Shown piece after piece: positions 37,259 to 48,916 of a stretch of 64,000 nt of DNA. The notes beneath the pieces were generated by a model. The model was not told the origin of the DNA, made no database searches, and saw only the letters and a list, made by a program, of their open reading frames with translations. This stretch comes from Glossina fuscipes (lineage: Eukaryota > Arthropoda > Insecta > Diptera > Glossinidae), in assembly GCF_014805625.2 (NCBI RefSeq), contig NW_023998415.1, positions 38,112,228 to 38,176,227 on the forward strand, given 5' to 3'. Both the position numbers and the translations under genes were made by a program. The number at the start of each line of letters is the position of its first letter. Within the stretch, counting starts at the first letter, position 1.

Positions 37259-40200
37259 AGTAACACATTGTAGGAGAACCTAGTCGTGCTAGTATTAAAA
37301 CTGAGGTCAAATGCAGATTTTAGATTACTAAGTCTGATCATCAGATACGTACACCAACAAACTGCCTTCGTATATCTTTTGAGCACATCCCATGTTTTAT
37401 TTCAAATACCATACAAAAATAGGTTCGTAACTAACTTTTAATTAACAGAGAGTCGTCGTAAAAAAGTTAGCATATCCCTTGGGCGTAGGTCAATGACACC
37501 GCTTTGCCACTGCTATTCATAACAGAAACAGACACAGTCCTTCTAGTTTCGATTTTGGTCTACATGTCAGAACTTCTTGTCGTATTTCCTTGTCTCTGAT
37601 ATTAACCATAAAATGTGTTTTACAATAATAACATAAATAAATATCGTAAAAAGAAAATTGTTCTCTCATTTTCTCCGATTAATAATTTTTGTTATCGAGT
37701 GACAGTGAAACGTGTTAAGCAAATTTTTGGAACGGATATGCTCAACATATAAATGCATATATTCAGTTGTCAATGCATTTACGCACAAGCATATTTAAAT
37801 ATTTTTTTAAAGAAACGAAGTGTAACGGCGACTCAACGGCGTCAATATACGTAAACATACGCACACGATGATTTATAAGATATATGTTTTATGTTTGAGC
37901 ATATGAAACGCTTTTATTATTTATGTTTAAATAAATATTAATTGATTTTAAATCCACTTTTAGGGCAGAAAGTTAATCGCGCGCTTCTTATCTATTTTCC
38001 TTCCTGAGTGTAGAACGACGGGGCGGGAGCCTTTCATCAATATATACAATTTTTTTATTCGCATTCTCTTACTAAACAATAATAACAAGAAAGAAAAGTA
38101 AGATTCAAGCGCGTATCAATTGCGAACTTTTCAATTCAGTTCTGTATCTACAATGATTTTTGTTATGGTCCATTTTCCCAATTTGTTTATCGTTGAAATG
38201 ATTTGTGCACTGTCCGAATCAAGGGGTTCAATTTTTCGTTTATTGTTTCTGGGTTAAAAGTTGTTTAAGTGTTTTTTACTCACCCTTAAAACTATACTCA
38301 CTTTGTGAAATACTTATGATTCGTAAAGCTATACATATTAAGAATATGCACACTTCTGATCACTGTAAAAAATTTCAAAATTAAATAAAATAGTCCGGTT
38401 TCGCAAATAAGCCAAAATTCTGAACAATTAGGATATCCTTTCGATGAATGTGGTAAAGATTCGCTTATCAAAAATTCATCATGTTTTTGGTGGGAATTTG
38501 TTAGCTATAGCACGCACCTCCTTTGCCATGAATAAAGACAATTAAATTCCCCAAAGTACTGAACATGACGAGCACATTGCATTCTATGATACTATCGCGG
38601 AATTAAACATTGAACAGATAATGGTTTTGAACTTTCGATCGGTGAAACGAATTTTTGTAACGTTGCTAAAACTAAATAAAATCGAGCCTTTTTTTGGGCG
38701 CAGATGGAAAATGTTGTGTGTCAGGTATCAGGTGAATTAATGAAGAAATAAACAAAAAAAAAAAAAATTCCTATTAAAACGAATGCCAACCACTTACCTG
38801 TCCATCAAATCAATGAAAATGTAAATCGCGCAGTTTTTTTTTGCCAGATGGGTGTGTCTAGTGGTGTAATCATGTCTTTGGCTTACGGGCTGAAGAGAAC
38901 GTTGTAGTAAATTCGAAGTGAAAAAGGGTAATAGGAAATCGTTAAATAGGTTTAAGATTATAAGAGTCCAAGGGCGTCTGATGAATGTTTGGCTTCTATG
39001 TGCACTTGACCGCCCTCCGTCAAGTTATATTAAAGTTAAAGGTTTGTGAAGAATGCAAGTACGCGGTCCAAGCAGAGGATAGGGGAGCTTGCTTTCTCAA
39101 GCTTTTCTGTTTTTTCTTGTTTCTTTTTGCTTAACTAATACGTTTTAATTAAATTTAATAAAAAAGGGGAAAAGTGAAATCTAATAAGATATCGTTTGAC
39201 TATGCAGTATGTTAACTATGCAGTGTGTTTTTCACTTTCTGGGCAAACTAGCATTTCAAAGTTTTCTCTTATTAACGAGCAGCTGCAAAAATTTGAGAAT
39301 CACTTTTATTAGTTCACTTTATAACGTATTTTTGAAAGCAGGTTAGGCGAAATGAGCAAATAAACTATCGAAAATGAAGTTCATTGAAGTGAAGTCATCA
39401 GGAAAGAATAGCAAAGTGGAAATAATGCTGACGCTAGTTTAACGAGCAGTGATTGTTTTATAGTTCAAGATGAACGAACGCATATTTAAACATTAAATTT
39501 ATAAATGATAAAAATTTTAAACGAAGTGCAGATTGTCATTTATGATTTTGTCTACGGCCATTAATGGAACTCAAGGAAACCATCAAACGCCGTCGGTATA
39601 CTAATATTGACACTACGTTTGCAGTCAGAAAAAACTATTAGCAGCACGAAATTCAATTATATTAATTTAGTAATTATTGCTTGTACGTTTGTCTGTCCGT
39701 CCATTTACCTTTTTTTTTGTTATCTAGTTTACACGTCTCTGAGCGGGCAATATTTTTCGGATATATTTCATAGATTATATTTTTGCGTTAATTTTATAAA
39801 ATAAAGGTAAAAAAGGGCCTTATCCGTCCATGCACTTCTAATGGGAATAGAGATGATTCTGGGCAGGAATAGTTCATAACTTACATCGTTATTTTCCAAG
39901 TTCACCAGAATGTTTCTTTAATCAAACTTCGTGAATCTGTGAACTCATTAATACATTTACAGTCAAGTAAATCCTAACTAGTTAGCATTTTGAATATATT
40001 AACATGCAGGATTTGCTGCAAAGTAAATACACTTTTCTTACTGGTTATGACATGAGTTCAGTTTCTTCTTCTTTTTTATTCTTCAAAAATTTCATATCGG
40101 AAACGCCTATCAATTTTTATAGTTGTATATAAAACAGTGAAAAATGTTTCCCAATATTTTCATGATAATAATCAATCTACACTTGTAAAGAGTAAGTTGA

Positions 40201-40983
40201 AAAACAACTTCTCTTCGTTGCTAAACACTTTTATCGATCACACTGGAAAGCACTCTTAACGATATTGATCCTCGCAGCTTTATAAACTTAGCGAAAATAC
40301 ATATATATGCCTTTGTATTTTTATATAGCGCAGATGAGATAGTGTTGAAACGTTACAAGGCAACCACAATAAATTCTAGTGAAGAAATTATTAATTATTT
40401 TGACTGTTTGCGACATTGATGAAATGAATGCAAGATTTGAAAAAGTCCTGATTTCGCTTTAGACTTAGCAACGAATTCCAATATATCGTAAGCTTAAAAC
40501 AAACAAAAAACGTTGCCCAGCTCTGCTTTTTTTTCTTTTTTTGTGCATTCACGAACAACAAGTTTCAATAACGCACGCATGTGGAAAAGCTATCATGTCT
40601 TTAAGCGGACGATGTAAAAACACATGTTATTTATATTGTTTTCTTTTGTCAACTTCAGTAAAGTGAGTTGTTAAATGAGTGCGAGGGAATTTGAAAACAA
40701 AAACAACTTTAGCTGAAATTGTCTGAATATTCATGAGTGTAAGCAAACATATCTCTTTCACACATTAGTACAAGATTGATGGTGTGTAAATGCACACATG
40801 TGTGCCGACGTGCAGAATAACTGTATAACGGAGTTTTTATTTTCATATGTTTTTTGGCAGAACTTTCCAATTTGCAAACAATAAATTTTGCAAGATATTC
40901 CAAACGACTAAGGGGGAAAGGTGGGAAATGTGTTCGTTTAAGTTGGATTTCTTGACGCCTAACGCTTATGCTGTTACAAGTTA

Positions 40984-41013
40984 AAGAGAGAGAGAGAGAG
41001 AAAGAGAGAGAAA
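40984..41013. repeat. (GA)n microsatellite
   Basis: Alternating GA with a single AAA interruption. Confidence 0.9.
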
Positions 41014-41056
41014 CGAAAAACGAATATTCAATATATATAATCCTCTTATTATATAA

Positions 41057-41088
41057 TAGGTTGGAGGGAAAGTTCCGTCGATTTTTGT
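41057..41088. other. Mariner/Tc1-like terminal-repeat candidate
   Basis: A TA dinucleotide followed by GGTTGGAGGGAAAGTTCCGT resembles the ends of mariner-type elements. It lies about 50-80 bases beyond the antisense Tc1-like relic, in the position expected for its 3' end. No matching inverted partner is visible upstream of the relic. Canonical Tc1 ends usually begin with CA, so this may belong to a separate element. Confidence 0.35.
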
Positions 41089-41136
41089 AAGCATGAACAA
41101 AATTAATTATCGCGCCATTGCTCTCTACTCGGATGC

Positions 41137-41460
41137 TCAATACCTTTTGAATATTTTCCCCCAATTCTTTCTTATTGCTACAGGAAACATGACGCTCTGA
41201 GTGAGGTCGGGAGAGTGACTTGGCTGCTCAATGACGTCCAAGATATGATCCAGGTACCGGACTTTCATCAAATTGAATGCGTGTTTCGGATCATTATCCT
41301 GCTGCAATTTCCATAGCAGTGGGCACACGGTACCCTTTTAGATTTCAACTACAAATCTATCCATAGAGTTTCTCTGATATGTACCGGATCGATGCTGTTC
41401 CAAGAAAAACAGACCTATACCATTCGATTTTCTCAGCGATGTTTCACATGGTTTTTAGTA
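41137..41460 (-). pseudogene. Tc1-like transposase relic
   Basis: A dead DD(34)E-type transposase fragment. In the frame ending near 41330, NHVKHR*ENRMV*VCFSW corresponds to the conserved VKHGGGxVMVWGCFS block, with two stops replacing Gly/Trp codons. IDPVHIRETLWIDL follows, where GxxxIxGxMD is expected. A frame change leads into LWKLQQDNDPKHAF, which holds the second catalytic Asp, and then EQPSHSPDLTQS, matching the W/PxQSPDLNPIE block. The catalytic Glu after SPDL is not present. The surviving 63-codon frame (41137-41328) is only part of the relic. The N-terminal DNA-binding domains were not found. Superfamily assignment is strong. The subgroup (Minos-, Bari- or Quetzal-like) is not determined. 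Confidence 0.82.
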
Positions 41461-42548
41461 CATCTAATGTGGAATACTTTTCCTTTTAAGCGAAGTATAC
41501 TACTGCCCGCATCATTGCTTCGTCTTCTGGATTGCACAAATTTTTATATATTGATTTAATGGGTTTTAGTATTGGATTAATGCGTTCCCCCTAAATAAGT
41601 AGATTGCATCTTATGTACAATGAGAGTCTCTGATGATCAACTTGTGGCCCATCTAAACGATAACTTTGAGTAGTTTGTGGTTTTGCTAGTTTTTTGGCAT
41701 TCGCATGGGCATTATCGTAAGTTTAACTAAAAAACCGGCAAACATAAACAGATTTACAAAATCTGGAGTCTCGCAGAGTGCCTGTCGTATTAGAGAGACA
41801 GAGTTCTAAAAAAGGAGAAAACGTGACAAATCGAATGCATATTAATACTTGAATGTAAGTGTGTTTCTACCTAGATCTTGTCTTGCTTTTCTCTTTCATT
41901 TAACAATTTTTTTATTTGTGCATTATAAAGAAGTAGTACCTCGTTCCAGTTCGTTTCTTGTATTGTATTTCAAAGTTCGGTTCGGTTTTAAGCTCATTTA
42001 ACTAAAAATTTTGCTGCTGTTTTCCTCATCTTGCTCGCTTTTTTAAGTCCTCTGCAAATACACAATATTTTATATGTAGTAAAAGAACTTTCAATAGAAG
42101 AAAAGAAAAAAAATTGTAGAAGAAAACTAATAGCTTTGTACTCGTTTTCCTAGTAAGTCATTATGGCCCTTGCAAATTTGACGAATTATACAAATGTACA
42201 TCTAATTTTTACTTTTCCCCTCTGCTGGCCCTCACACAGCCCATACCAAATTACAACTTATTATTAGTTTCCCCCTCAGCTCATTTCAGTTCATTGTAAA
42301 CCACGTTCTTCGTCTTCGTGGCACATGAAAGTTAGTTTAAAAGTACGTTATTACTATTACGATTTTACATATATCCGATCTAGATTTAGTTGCTTGCGCA
42401 TATCTTGATCAGCAATATCTGCTAGTGAAAAGTGTGAAGTATCAAAGCACACCAGAGTTAAATGCGATGATTTTTACCTTTCTCTATGTAAAATAACACT
42501 TTTTTAGGTTAGTATTATTGAGTTGTTCAGTGTGCACAGACGCTAATC
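41461..42548. other. AT-rich non-coding stretch
   Basis: The first part may hold further decayed Tc1-like sequence (a KGKVFHIRCTK-type segment just upstream of the relic), but I cannot read it with confidence. The motif TTTAGGTTAGTATTATTGAG near 42503 precedes the mariner N-terminal relic and could be its 5' end. Confidence 0.4.
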
Positions 42549-42705
42549 ATGGAACGCAAAAAATTGCATTTTCGACATTTACAACTTTTTTTTTTTTTTT
42601 ATTTTAAAAAGTCTGCTGGCGAAGCCCATCGAACGCTTTTAGAAGCTTATGAAGATGCTGCTTCGTGATATGCCAATTGTCGGTTTTGTCTTCAGCCGAA
42701 AAGGT
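42549..42705 (+). pseudogene. Mariner transposase N-terminal relic
   Basis: Starts with ATG at 42549: MERKKLHFRHLQL, the typical opening of a mariner transposase (MExxxFRHIxxxxF). A T15 tract at 42586-42600 then shifts the frame. In the next frame the protein continues YFKKSAGEAHRTLLEAYEDA, then AS, a stop, YANCRF and LQPK. This matches the first helix-turn-helix of mariners (YFxKGKxAAEAHRxLCEAYGEDA..YxTCRxWFxxFK). Nothing recognisable as the catalytic domain follows, so the element is truncated or deleted. The T-tract expansion and the stop each kill the frame. The assignment rests on about 45 aligned residues in order. Confidence 0.75.
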
Positions 42706-43693
42706 GTTAAAATTTATTATGAAACAAAAAAAAAAAACAAAAACGGATCTATTCGGGCTATGTTTTCGTGAATTATGGTATGCAGCTTATATATGTTTAA
42801 ATGACATGTTAATTAAGGAAAATGTCCCCTTTGGAAAAAGAGAAAACCAATCTGTTGTTCGTGTAAGGCTTTCATAATCATAAAAATTGATGAAAATGTC
42901 CCCTACGGAAATATGAATACTAACTGTTTGTGCCATGGTCTTGTAAATGATTTTAAGCTGGACGATATGTGATTTTAAAAAGATGCTGCAACACGCTATA
43001 CGTGACAGATGTTCAACGACTGTCTAATCTGTAAAAATGCCGATGCAAAACATCATGTGATTTAATTACAGTTTTAACTTAATGAGGATTGCCCATAAAT
43101 AAAAGTAATTTTTATAGAAATTATTGTAAAAAATTTGAATAAATCTGGTATGCGTTAATCGTGAATAAATTATCATAGAGTAAAATGTATCCGGTAATCA
43201 CGTAAGTTTTACCATATTTACTGCTTTCATAAATCATATCGATTAACCATTTAACGGCGTACATTGGTTGTACACATTCTGGTCGGTCATAATGCATTCT
43301 TGCATGGCTTGCATTTTACGTTTGCAAGGCACTACGGCAAATGCTTATCTTCGAATTGCTGAATATATATAATGTATTAAAGTGCACATTAAAGATACTA
43401 TAAGCGCGAAAGCATTCTGCGTCAATTTAAAGAGAAGAATTGGTTTAGCCCGCTTGCCCTAGAGGGGGAGCAATTTTAAAAGATGCTAAGTACACATTTT
43501 CTATAGTCATTAAACTGTTTTTTCTTATCGGCAGCAAGTCTGTACATTACCCTGCCGTGAATTACGCTTTCGTAAATTAATCATCGTTCACAGGAGAGAT
43601 CATATATAATTTTTTATTAAATGAAATCTATTCGTCAAAATCGCAAACTACCTAAATCAGTCATCAGGTGTTCTCTCACAACTGCTTCAAAGG
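42706..43693. other. AT-rich non-coding stretch
   Basis: No gene is recognisable. The segment just after the mariner relic may be more of the same element but cannot be read. Confidence 0.4.
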
Positions 43694-43864
43694 CTTATAT
43701 AAGTAAGATACATTCTAGAATTCTCTAGAATTGCCTTTCCGATCAGAGTACACATTTGCATTTGCACATTTGCATATGGCGTCGGGTATGTGAAGTATGA
43801 TGTGAGATGTACAACGAGTGAATTAATTCTCGTTCAAAGTTCTCTATAGACAAAGTTCTCTATA
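43694..43864. promoter_or_regulatory. Candidate regulatory motif cluster
   Basis: Several motifs lie within 170 bases. CTTATATAAG (43694-43703) is a palindromic TATA element. TTCTAGAATTCTCTAGAA (43713-43730) contains perfect and near-perfect TTCnnGAA modules of a heat-shock element. Two exact ATTTGCAT octamers, the classic POU-factor site, lie 14 bases apart at 43754-43761 and 43768-43775. CAAAGTTCTCTATA is repeated exactly at 43835-43848 and 43851-43864. On the minus strand the HSE-like block would sit upstream of the TATA, as in a promoter. No transcript is visible next to it, so its function is inferred from motif density only. Confidence 0.35.
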
Positions 43865-46184
43865 ATATTACAGCGCATCGCTTAACATAACACCCCGGTT
43901 AAGAAAATTGTTTACGTATATTACGTCATATCATAAAATGCAGAAAATTACATCTTGTTGCTATGTAACGTTTATATGAAAGACCTAAATAATGAAGCCA
44001 TACGGTCCAAATTTAGTAAAGTTAATTTTCTGACAGAGGCCTTAATATCGTAAGAACCGTGATATGGGTAGGGGAGCAAAAAATAGATCTATGCAGTTCA
44101 AACTTAGCGCAAGTAAGTTAATTTTTAGGACATTTAAACAAACATTTATGAAAAATTTGAGCATTTATTCAATTATTAAATGTGACGTTGTATGGGGAAG
44201 ATTGTTCATAGAAATCATCCGAATCAATCCATTTTCCAAGGGGTATATACAAGATTTCATAGAGGGTAAAGTCAAGAATTTATGAGCCAAATGCCAAACG
44301 GACGTACGGATTCTCTTATTGCATTATTTTATGCGAGGAGCGTAAGGAAATGTGCCGACTATCGTAATTCTTTAATTTGCTTTCTATTTCCATAAGGTAT
44401 TCAAAGTCGAACGTCTTTAAAGTTGGAAATTGAAAACTTTTCAGCTCACTTAAAGGCAATTTTCTTATGTAAAATCTCTATACTTTTTTTTTGGGCCATG
44501 GGTAGTACGTGATCTTCGACATAAATTTCTCATTCTATAATATTTCATATTTTGTAGGTTAGCAACGCTTAGCAAGTTCAAAATATCTTTTGTCCGGTGC
44601 CCGTCAGAATAGCGCAAGTTGATCTGCCCTGATAAAAGTAGTAGACTCTTGAAAATAATTGTAATAACAATCAAACCTAGGGCAATATATCGAAACCTCT
44701 CAATCGTTTCCCAATGAAAATATATTAACTAAACTTTTCGTTTTTTCTTTCCTTTGCTAATTGCTTTCATGTTTAAATATTCATTGGGTGGCTTACCTAC
44801 ACAACCACACCACTTGTAGTACAGGTTATGTTAAGTCTGTACCTTTATAAGGTAAACATATCTTCTATTATATCAATTGCAAAATGGAGAATTCTCAGTT
44901 TGGTTGATGTCTGCCCACATACTTTGGCCTAAAGATAACTATATTTATGGACAGTCCGAATATCCCTGCTGTTGAGTTGGAAAAAACAATACTATGATAG
45001 AAACTTTTTATTGAATGTAGATGAGAAACTCTGATGAGATATGACCTGAACGTGATGATGATGAGCGTGCTTCCATATAAGCAAAATTGCTACAAAATAA
45101 TGATTTGACATACACTTTTACGATGATAAATTTCGGATACTTGGGTTATACGGTAGAAACTTTTATACGTTGATGTCGTTTGCTTACAACACACAGAAGT
45201 TCGGTGTCGAATTATATCATTAAGTTGTATATAATTTTCATTAGCATGATTGGTTTTATCTGTCTGTTAATTATTCATACTATCTGCGTAAAAGCATTTT
45301 TCCCTGAAAATAACAAAAATAGTATAAGAGAAGTTGAAAAATTCAATCTGTAAGATACAACAATTTTTTAGAGATGCGATCTATGACGATTTGAAATCTT
45401 GCAGTATAACCATACTATATATACTCTTGCATTGGTACTACACCCGGTCTACAGGAACGAATTCAACTAACAAAAGCTTTAGATACCGACGGTGGATATT
45501 CTAGATTCGATTAAAGTACGATTTTCGTAATGCTGATCTAAAAGTTTTTTCTGTTTTTTTTTTGCTTTTCTTCGTTGTTCGCTCATTTAACTTTAATTTA
45601 CGAAACAGCGATAGGGGCAGCGCGACATTTTGTTGTTAATGTCAAGGCAAAGCAAGCAAAAAGATAGAATTATGTATCTCTCTTGTTTTTCTCTCTTTTT
45701 TTCCCCCTTTTCTTGTTTTCAGTTTCATTTCCTTCTATTTTGTATGCAGCTTCAGTCTTATTGTGGACAATGCCGCACATAAAAGCCATGATGATGATGA
45801 TGATGAATATTAAATCTGCCTTTTATGATTACATTAAGAATTTCTTATGGAATAGAAAATCAAAATTCTAAAGAATTTAAAAAGAAATTATAAAAAAACT
45901 AAGTAACATTTTTTATATGCATTTCAAAAACACTTTGTCTCCGCATTTATTAATACAAATGTTTTCCTTTTAAGAAATCTTAAAAATTGTTAATTAATAG
46001 AAATAGATCTTTTTCTATTATTATTAATATAATTATTAACATTGTTGGGTTTCCAAAAAAAAAAAAAAAAAATCGCTCGATAACCATTGTTAAAATGCGC
46101 TGACTATTCACCTTTCACAAGTGGAAAGCGACTACCTTCGCTACCTACAGGTAAAATAGCTAAACGAGCATTCGTTCATTCGTT
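43865..46184. other. AT-rich non-coding stretch
   Basis: No gene is supported. A short (ATG)n run at 45788-45805 gives a poly-Met frame. An A18 tract lies at 46055-46072. An antisense 69-codon frame at 44465-44674 has no recognisable motif. Confidence 0.5.
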
Positions 46185-46209
46185 CCTAGGCGCCTAGGCC
46201 TCTAGGCGC
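46185..46209. repeat. Nested CCTAGG palindromes
   Basis: CCTAGGCGCCTAGG (46185-46198) is a perfect 14-bp palindrome. It overlaps a second inverted repeat, GCGCCTAG-GCCT-CTAGGCGC, at 46190-46209. The G+C content is strikingly high for this neighbourhood. Confidence 0.9.
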
Positions 46210-47339
46210 ACATTATCACAATAGTTAAAAACACTTGGTAAACATTCATAACCAGTAGTCAAATTTCGTTGACTAACTCTGTAATAATTTTTTTTGTTTA
46301 TTTTCAGGCTATACAAGCTCTAGTCGTAGGATATTTGTTTCACTGGAATAAATAAAATTGTCAACTAAATATGTGGGTTGTTGTCTTCTTATGCCCGAAC
46401 TTTCTTGGGAAACCTGTAACACATCAAGAGAATATGTCTGTACGTCCTTACTGTCTGTCTAAAATTAAAATTTTGAAATTTATTCTCTTTAGGGCTACAC
46501 TTAACTGCCATTAGTTCGGTACACGTAGACGGTTTCAACTTTTTGTTCCCCCGGAATGATTATACGCAAAGCAATAAAAACAAAAAAAAAAATAAAAATA
46601 AATAAATAAATGAAATATGAATTTCCGATAGTGTCTATCGCTCAGATCAAAATGTTAATCGCGTTGTTCTTGCACCTTAATTATGCAAAATTAATTTTCC
46701 TTTCAACTACTTTCTTTGCGCAAACAATGTAATAAGTACTTTGTAATTAAACAATTTCTTTTCTCTTACTACACTATCCCATTTACGCTTTAATTCAATT
46801 TCTTTCATTTGAAAATACAGTCAAACCTGCTTTTGTGCCGTAGATAGGGACCGCAGAAAAAAAACCGCACAAAAAAAATATTCAAAAACTTCATAAATAG
46901 CTATAAGAAATAATTTTTCACAGCATTTTAAAGAAATTTTTTTTTATGCGGTAGAGAGGGACCGCATAAAAAAAGTCTCACTTAGAAAATACGTCAAAAC
47001 TTTACGAAATAGCAAGAAAGTGCTTTCCAAACAAAATAAATAATTAAATTACACATTGAAACATTTAAGAAAATTTTAATTTCTAATTTTAAACAAGGAG
47101 AAATTTTCAAAATGTACACAATTCAATACTACTCTTCGTAGTTCAAAACGCGCATATTAATCCTGTCTTAATGGTTAAAAGGTCAGCAATTAACTAAAAT
47201 GAAATGAGCCTTACAAAATTTGGACCATCTACTCCTACTTTTGAATCCTGCCCCCATATAAGGATTAAACTTGGACTGTGTTAGGTTGCGTTTTGGGCCA
47301 CCTTCTATAATTTGTAAAAAAATAAAAACTTGTTACACT

Positions 47340-47402
47340 ATGTGGTGAAGGATATTTAATCGCCGGCCTGAGCCGACTGTAATGTTCTTAGTTGCTTTTG
47401 GT
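47340..47402 (+). repeat. Family A terminal fragment inside the TA-flanked element
   Basis: GTGGTGAAGGATATTTAATC, then GCCGGCCTGAGCCGACTGTA and ATGTTCTTAGTTG, match the GGTCGGC..CCGACTATAATGTTCTTA end of family A. Confidence 0.6.
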
Positions 47403-47654
47403 AGAACTATGTATTAGATAAATATGAAGTATATGAGAGTAACGTCAAAGCTGAAGACTTACAAGTGCAAATGAGCCGTCAAGTCGGTTTCAGTGTCCAC
47501 GTTCATTAAGATTTCCTATGGCTTGTGGCGCATCTATCTGTCTATCTATTTCTTTCGACGATTTGCAAATATATAACTTTGTGTAAGTGTCTGTAACTTT
47601 TAAGCAAGCTGAGTGAGATTTTGGATAACCTCCACTGAAGGATTAGGTCGGGCT

Positions 47655-47705
47655 CATTTCGTCAAAACGTTTGCAAAACTCAAAAGGAAGCTTCATAGAC
47701 CTGAT
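47655..47705 (-). repeat. Family B fragment inside the TA-flanked element
   Basis: CATTTCGTCAAAACGTTTGC, then AAAACTCAAAAGGAAGCTTC and ATAGACC, are the reverse complement of the family B terminus (GGGGTCTC..GGGCATTTTAAACGTTTTGACAAAAT). Confidence 0.55.
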
Positions 47706-47926
47706 GCAATAGGTATGAAAATGGCTGTTGCAATGTGTACATACACACTGATAGCAAAAAAAGTGATGCCAACACAGTTCAGATTGACCTAACCTCTTGG
47801 CGAAATTCAATGTGTCGATATTCATATACCGCACAAAAAAAAGAATCGCACAAGAAGAATCGCACAAAAAGAATCGCACCAAAAAAGCGCATAAAAAAAG
47901 ACCGCACACAAACAGGTTTGACTGTA

Positions 47927-48916
47927 TTACTTGTTTCTGTGCAACTCGGATATGCCTTAACCACAAAATCTAAACATTGTCTTCCTCTTCTTCTAAATTT
48001 TATTTTTCTCCTCAGGCTTAGCTAACCATCACCCATGCCGGTTGATTATATTGTTTGTTGGCATTTTTTTTGTCATTGAGATTAACAATCCGACATACGA
48101 TAGAGTTGTATTTGTAACAAAATAAAACCAAATGTTACAAATCTCTTGGACCCTTCTTTTTTTTTGATGGTTTTTGCAGGTCACCTTAACATCTTCAAGC
48201 TACCATTAGAACGCCTGCGGTGACCCCTAGCTATTCTTCATTTTGCTATAATCTTAGGAATATTTCATTCATTCATCGCTAAGAACAAACTTAAGGATTC
48301 ATTCTTAATTTCTTTATTTTTATACAATTGAAGAATAGTCTAAGGACTGTTGTTCAGTCAAAACTCGCAATGAAATAAATTTTTAGATTAAAATAAGATG
48401 AACACTAACATATAAGTGTCCGATTAACTATTTAGCTGTATAAATAAATAAATAAATGTTTGTGTTTTTCATTGTAATATAAAGTCGAAGCAATTTTAAA
48501 CGGAAAATTCATTGGCTTTGCCGAAACGCAAATGCTGGTTTGCTTCAACATATTAAATATGCGTTTTTTAAATAAAATTTCTAAGAAATATGTTGCGTCT
48601 TTACCGCATCTCAAACAAAATTTTAACAACATTTTAATGGGAAACGTTAGTCCCTAGCAATATTATTGTATTATCATTATTGCTGTTACTGTTACTATTC
48701 ATTTAAACTTTAAGCAAAAATTACTTTATACAAAAAGGAAGATGCAAAATAATTATCATAGTGATGGTAGGTAGTAATACTATAATAACTAACTATAAAA
48801 TATAACTAATAACCTAATTCTAAACCTAAAGCTATCTCTTATGTCCTATAATTTTGAATTTGAAAACATTTACATCACATTAACAGTTCATTGTGGCCAA
48901 GACCGAAGGATACTTG
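47927..48916. other. AT-rich non-coding stretch
   Basis: Short frames only. I see no recognisable gene or repeat apart from short A/T tracts. Confidence 0.5.

Larger units (their letters stand above)
35548..41050. other. AT-rich non-coding stretch
   Basis: No gene is recognisable. It contains the longest open frame of the window (36746-37258, 170 codons), which is hydrophobic and A/T-driven with no domain. It also has a (GA)n run at 40984-41013. A possible sense segment near 38560-38690 (IAFYDTIAELNIEQIM) is unrecognised. Confidence 0.45.
46818..47924. mobile_element. Non-autonomous TA-flanked DNA transposon (pogo/Tc1-mariner-like)
   Basis: The left end CAGTCAAACCTG (46818-46829) and right end CAGGTTTGACTG (47913-47924) are perfect 12-bp inverted repeats, extending imperfectly to about 25 bp. 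Each is flanked by TA (46816-46817 and 47925-47926), the target duplication of the Tc1/mariner/pogo group. The subterminal regions carry repeated CCGCAC/CGCAC motifs followed by A-runs: GTAGATAGGGACCGCA at 46839-46854, GCGGTAGAGAGGGACCGCAT near 46949-46968, and at least five CGCAC/CGCAT units at 47828-47907. These look like transposase-binding repeats. No transposase can be read inside, so it is a MITE-like or internally replaced element. Fragments of repeat families A and B lie inside it. Confidence 0.85.

Noticed and set aside
41137..41328. Intact small gene encoding a 63-residue protein
   Set aside because: It is the open part of a broken Tc1-like transposase. The conserved blocks continue upstream in another frame with stops.
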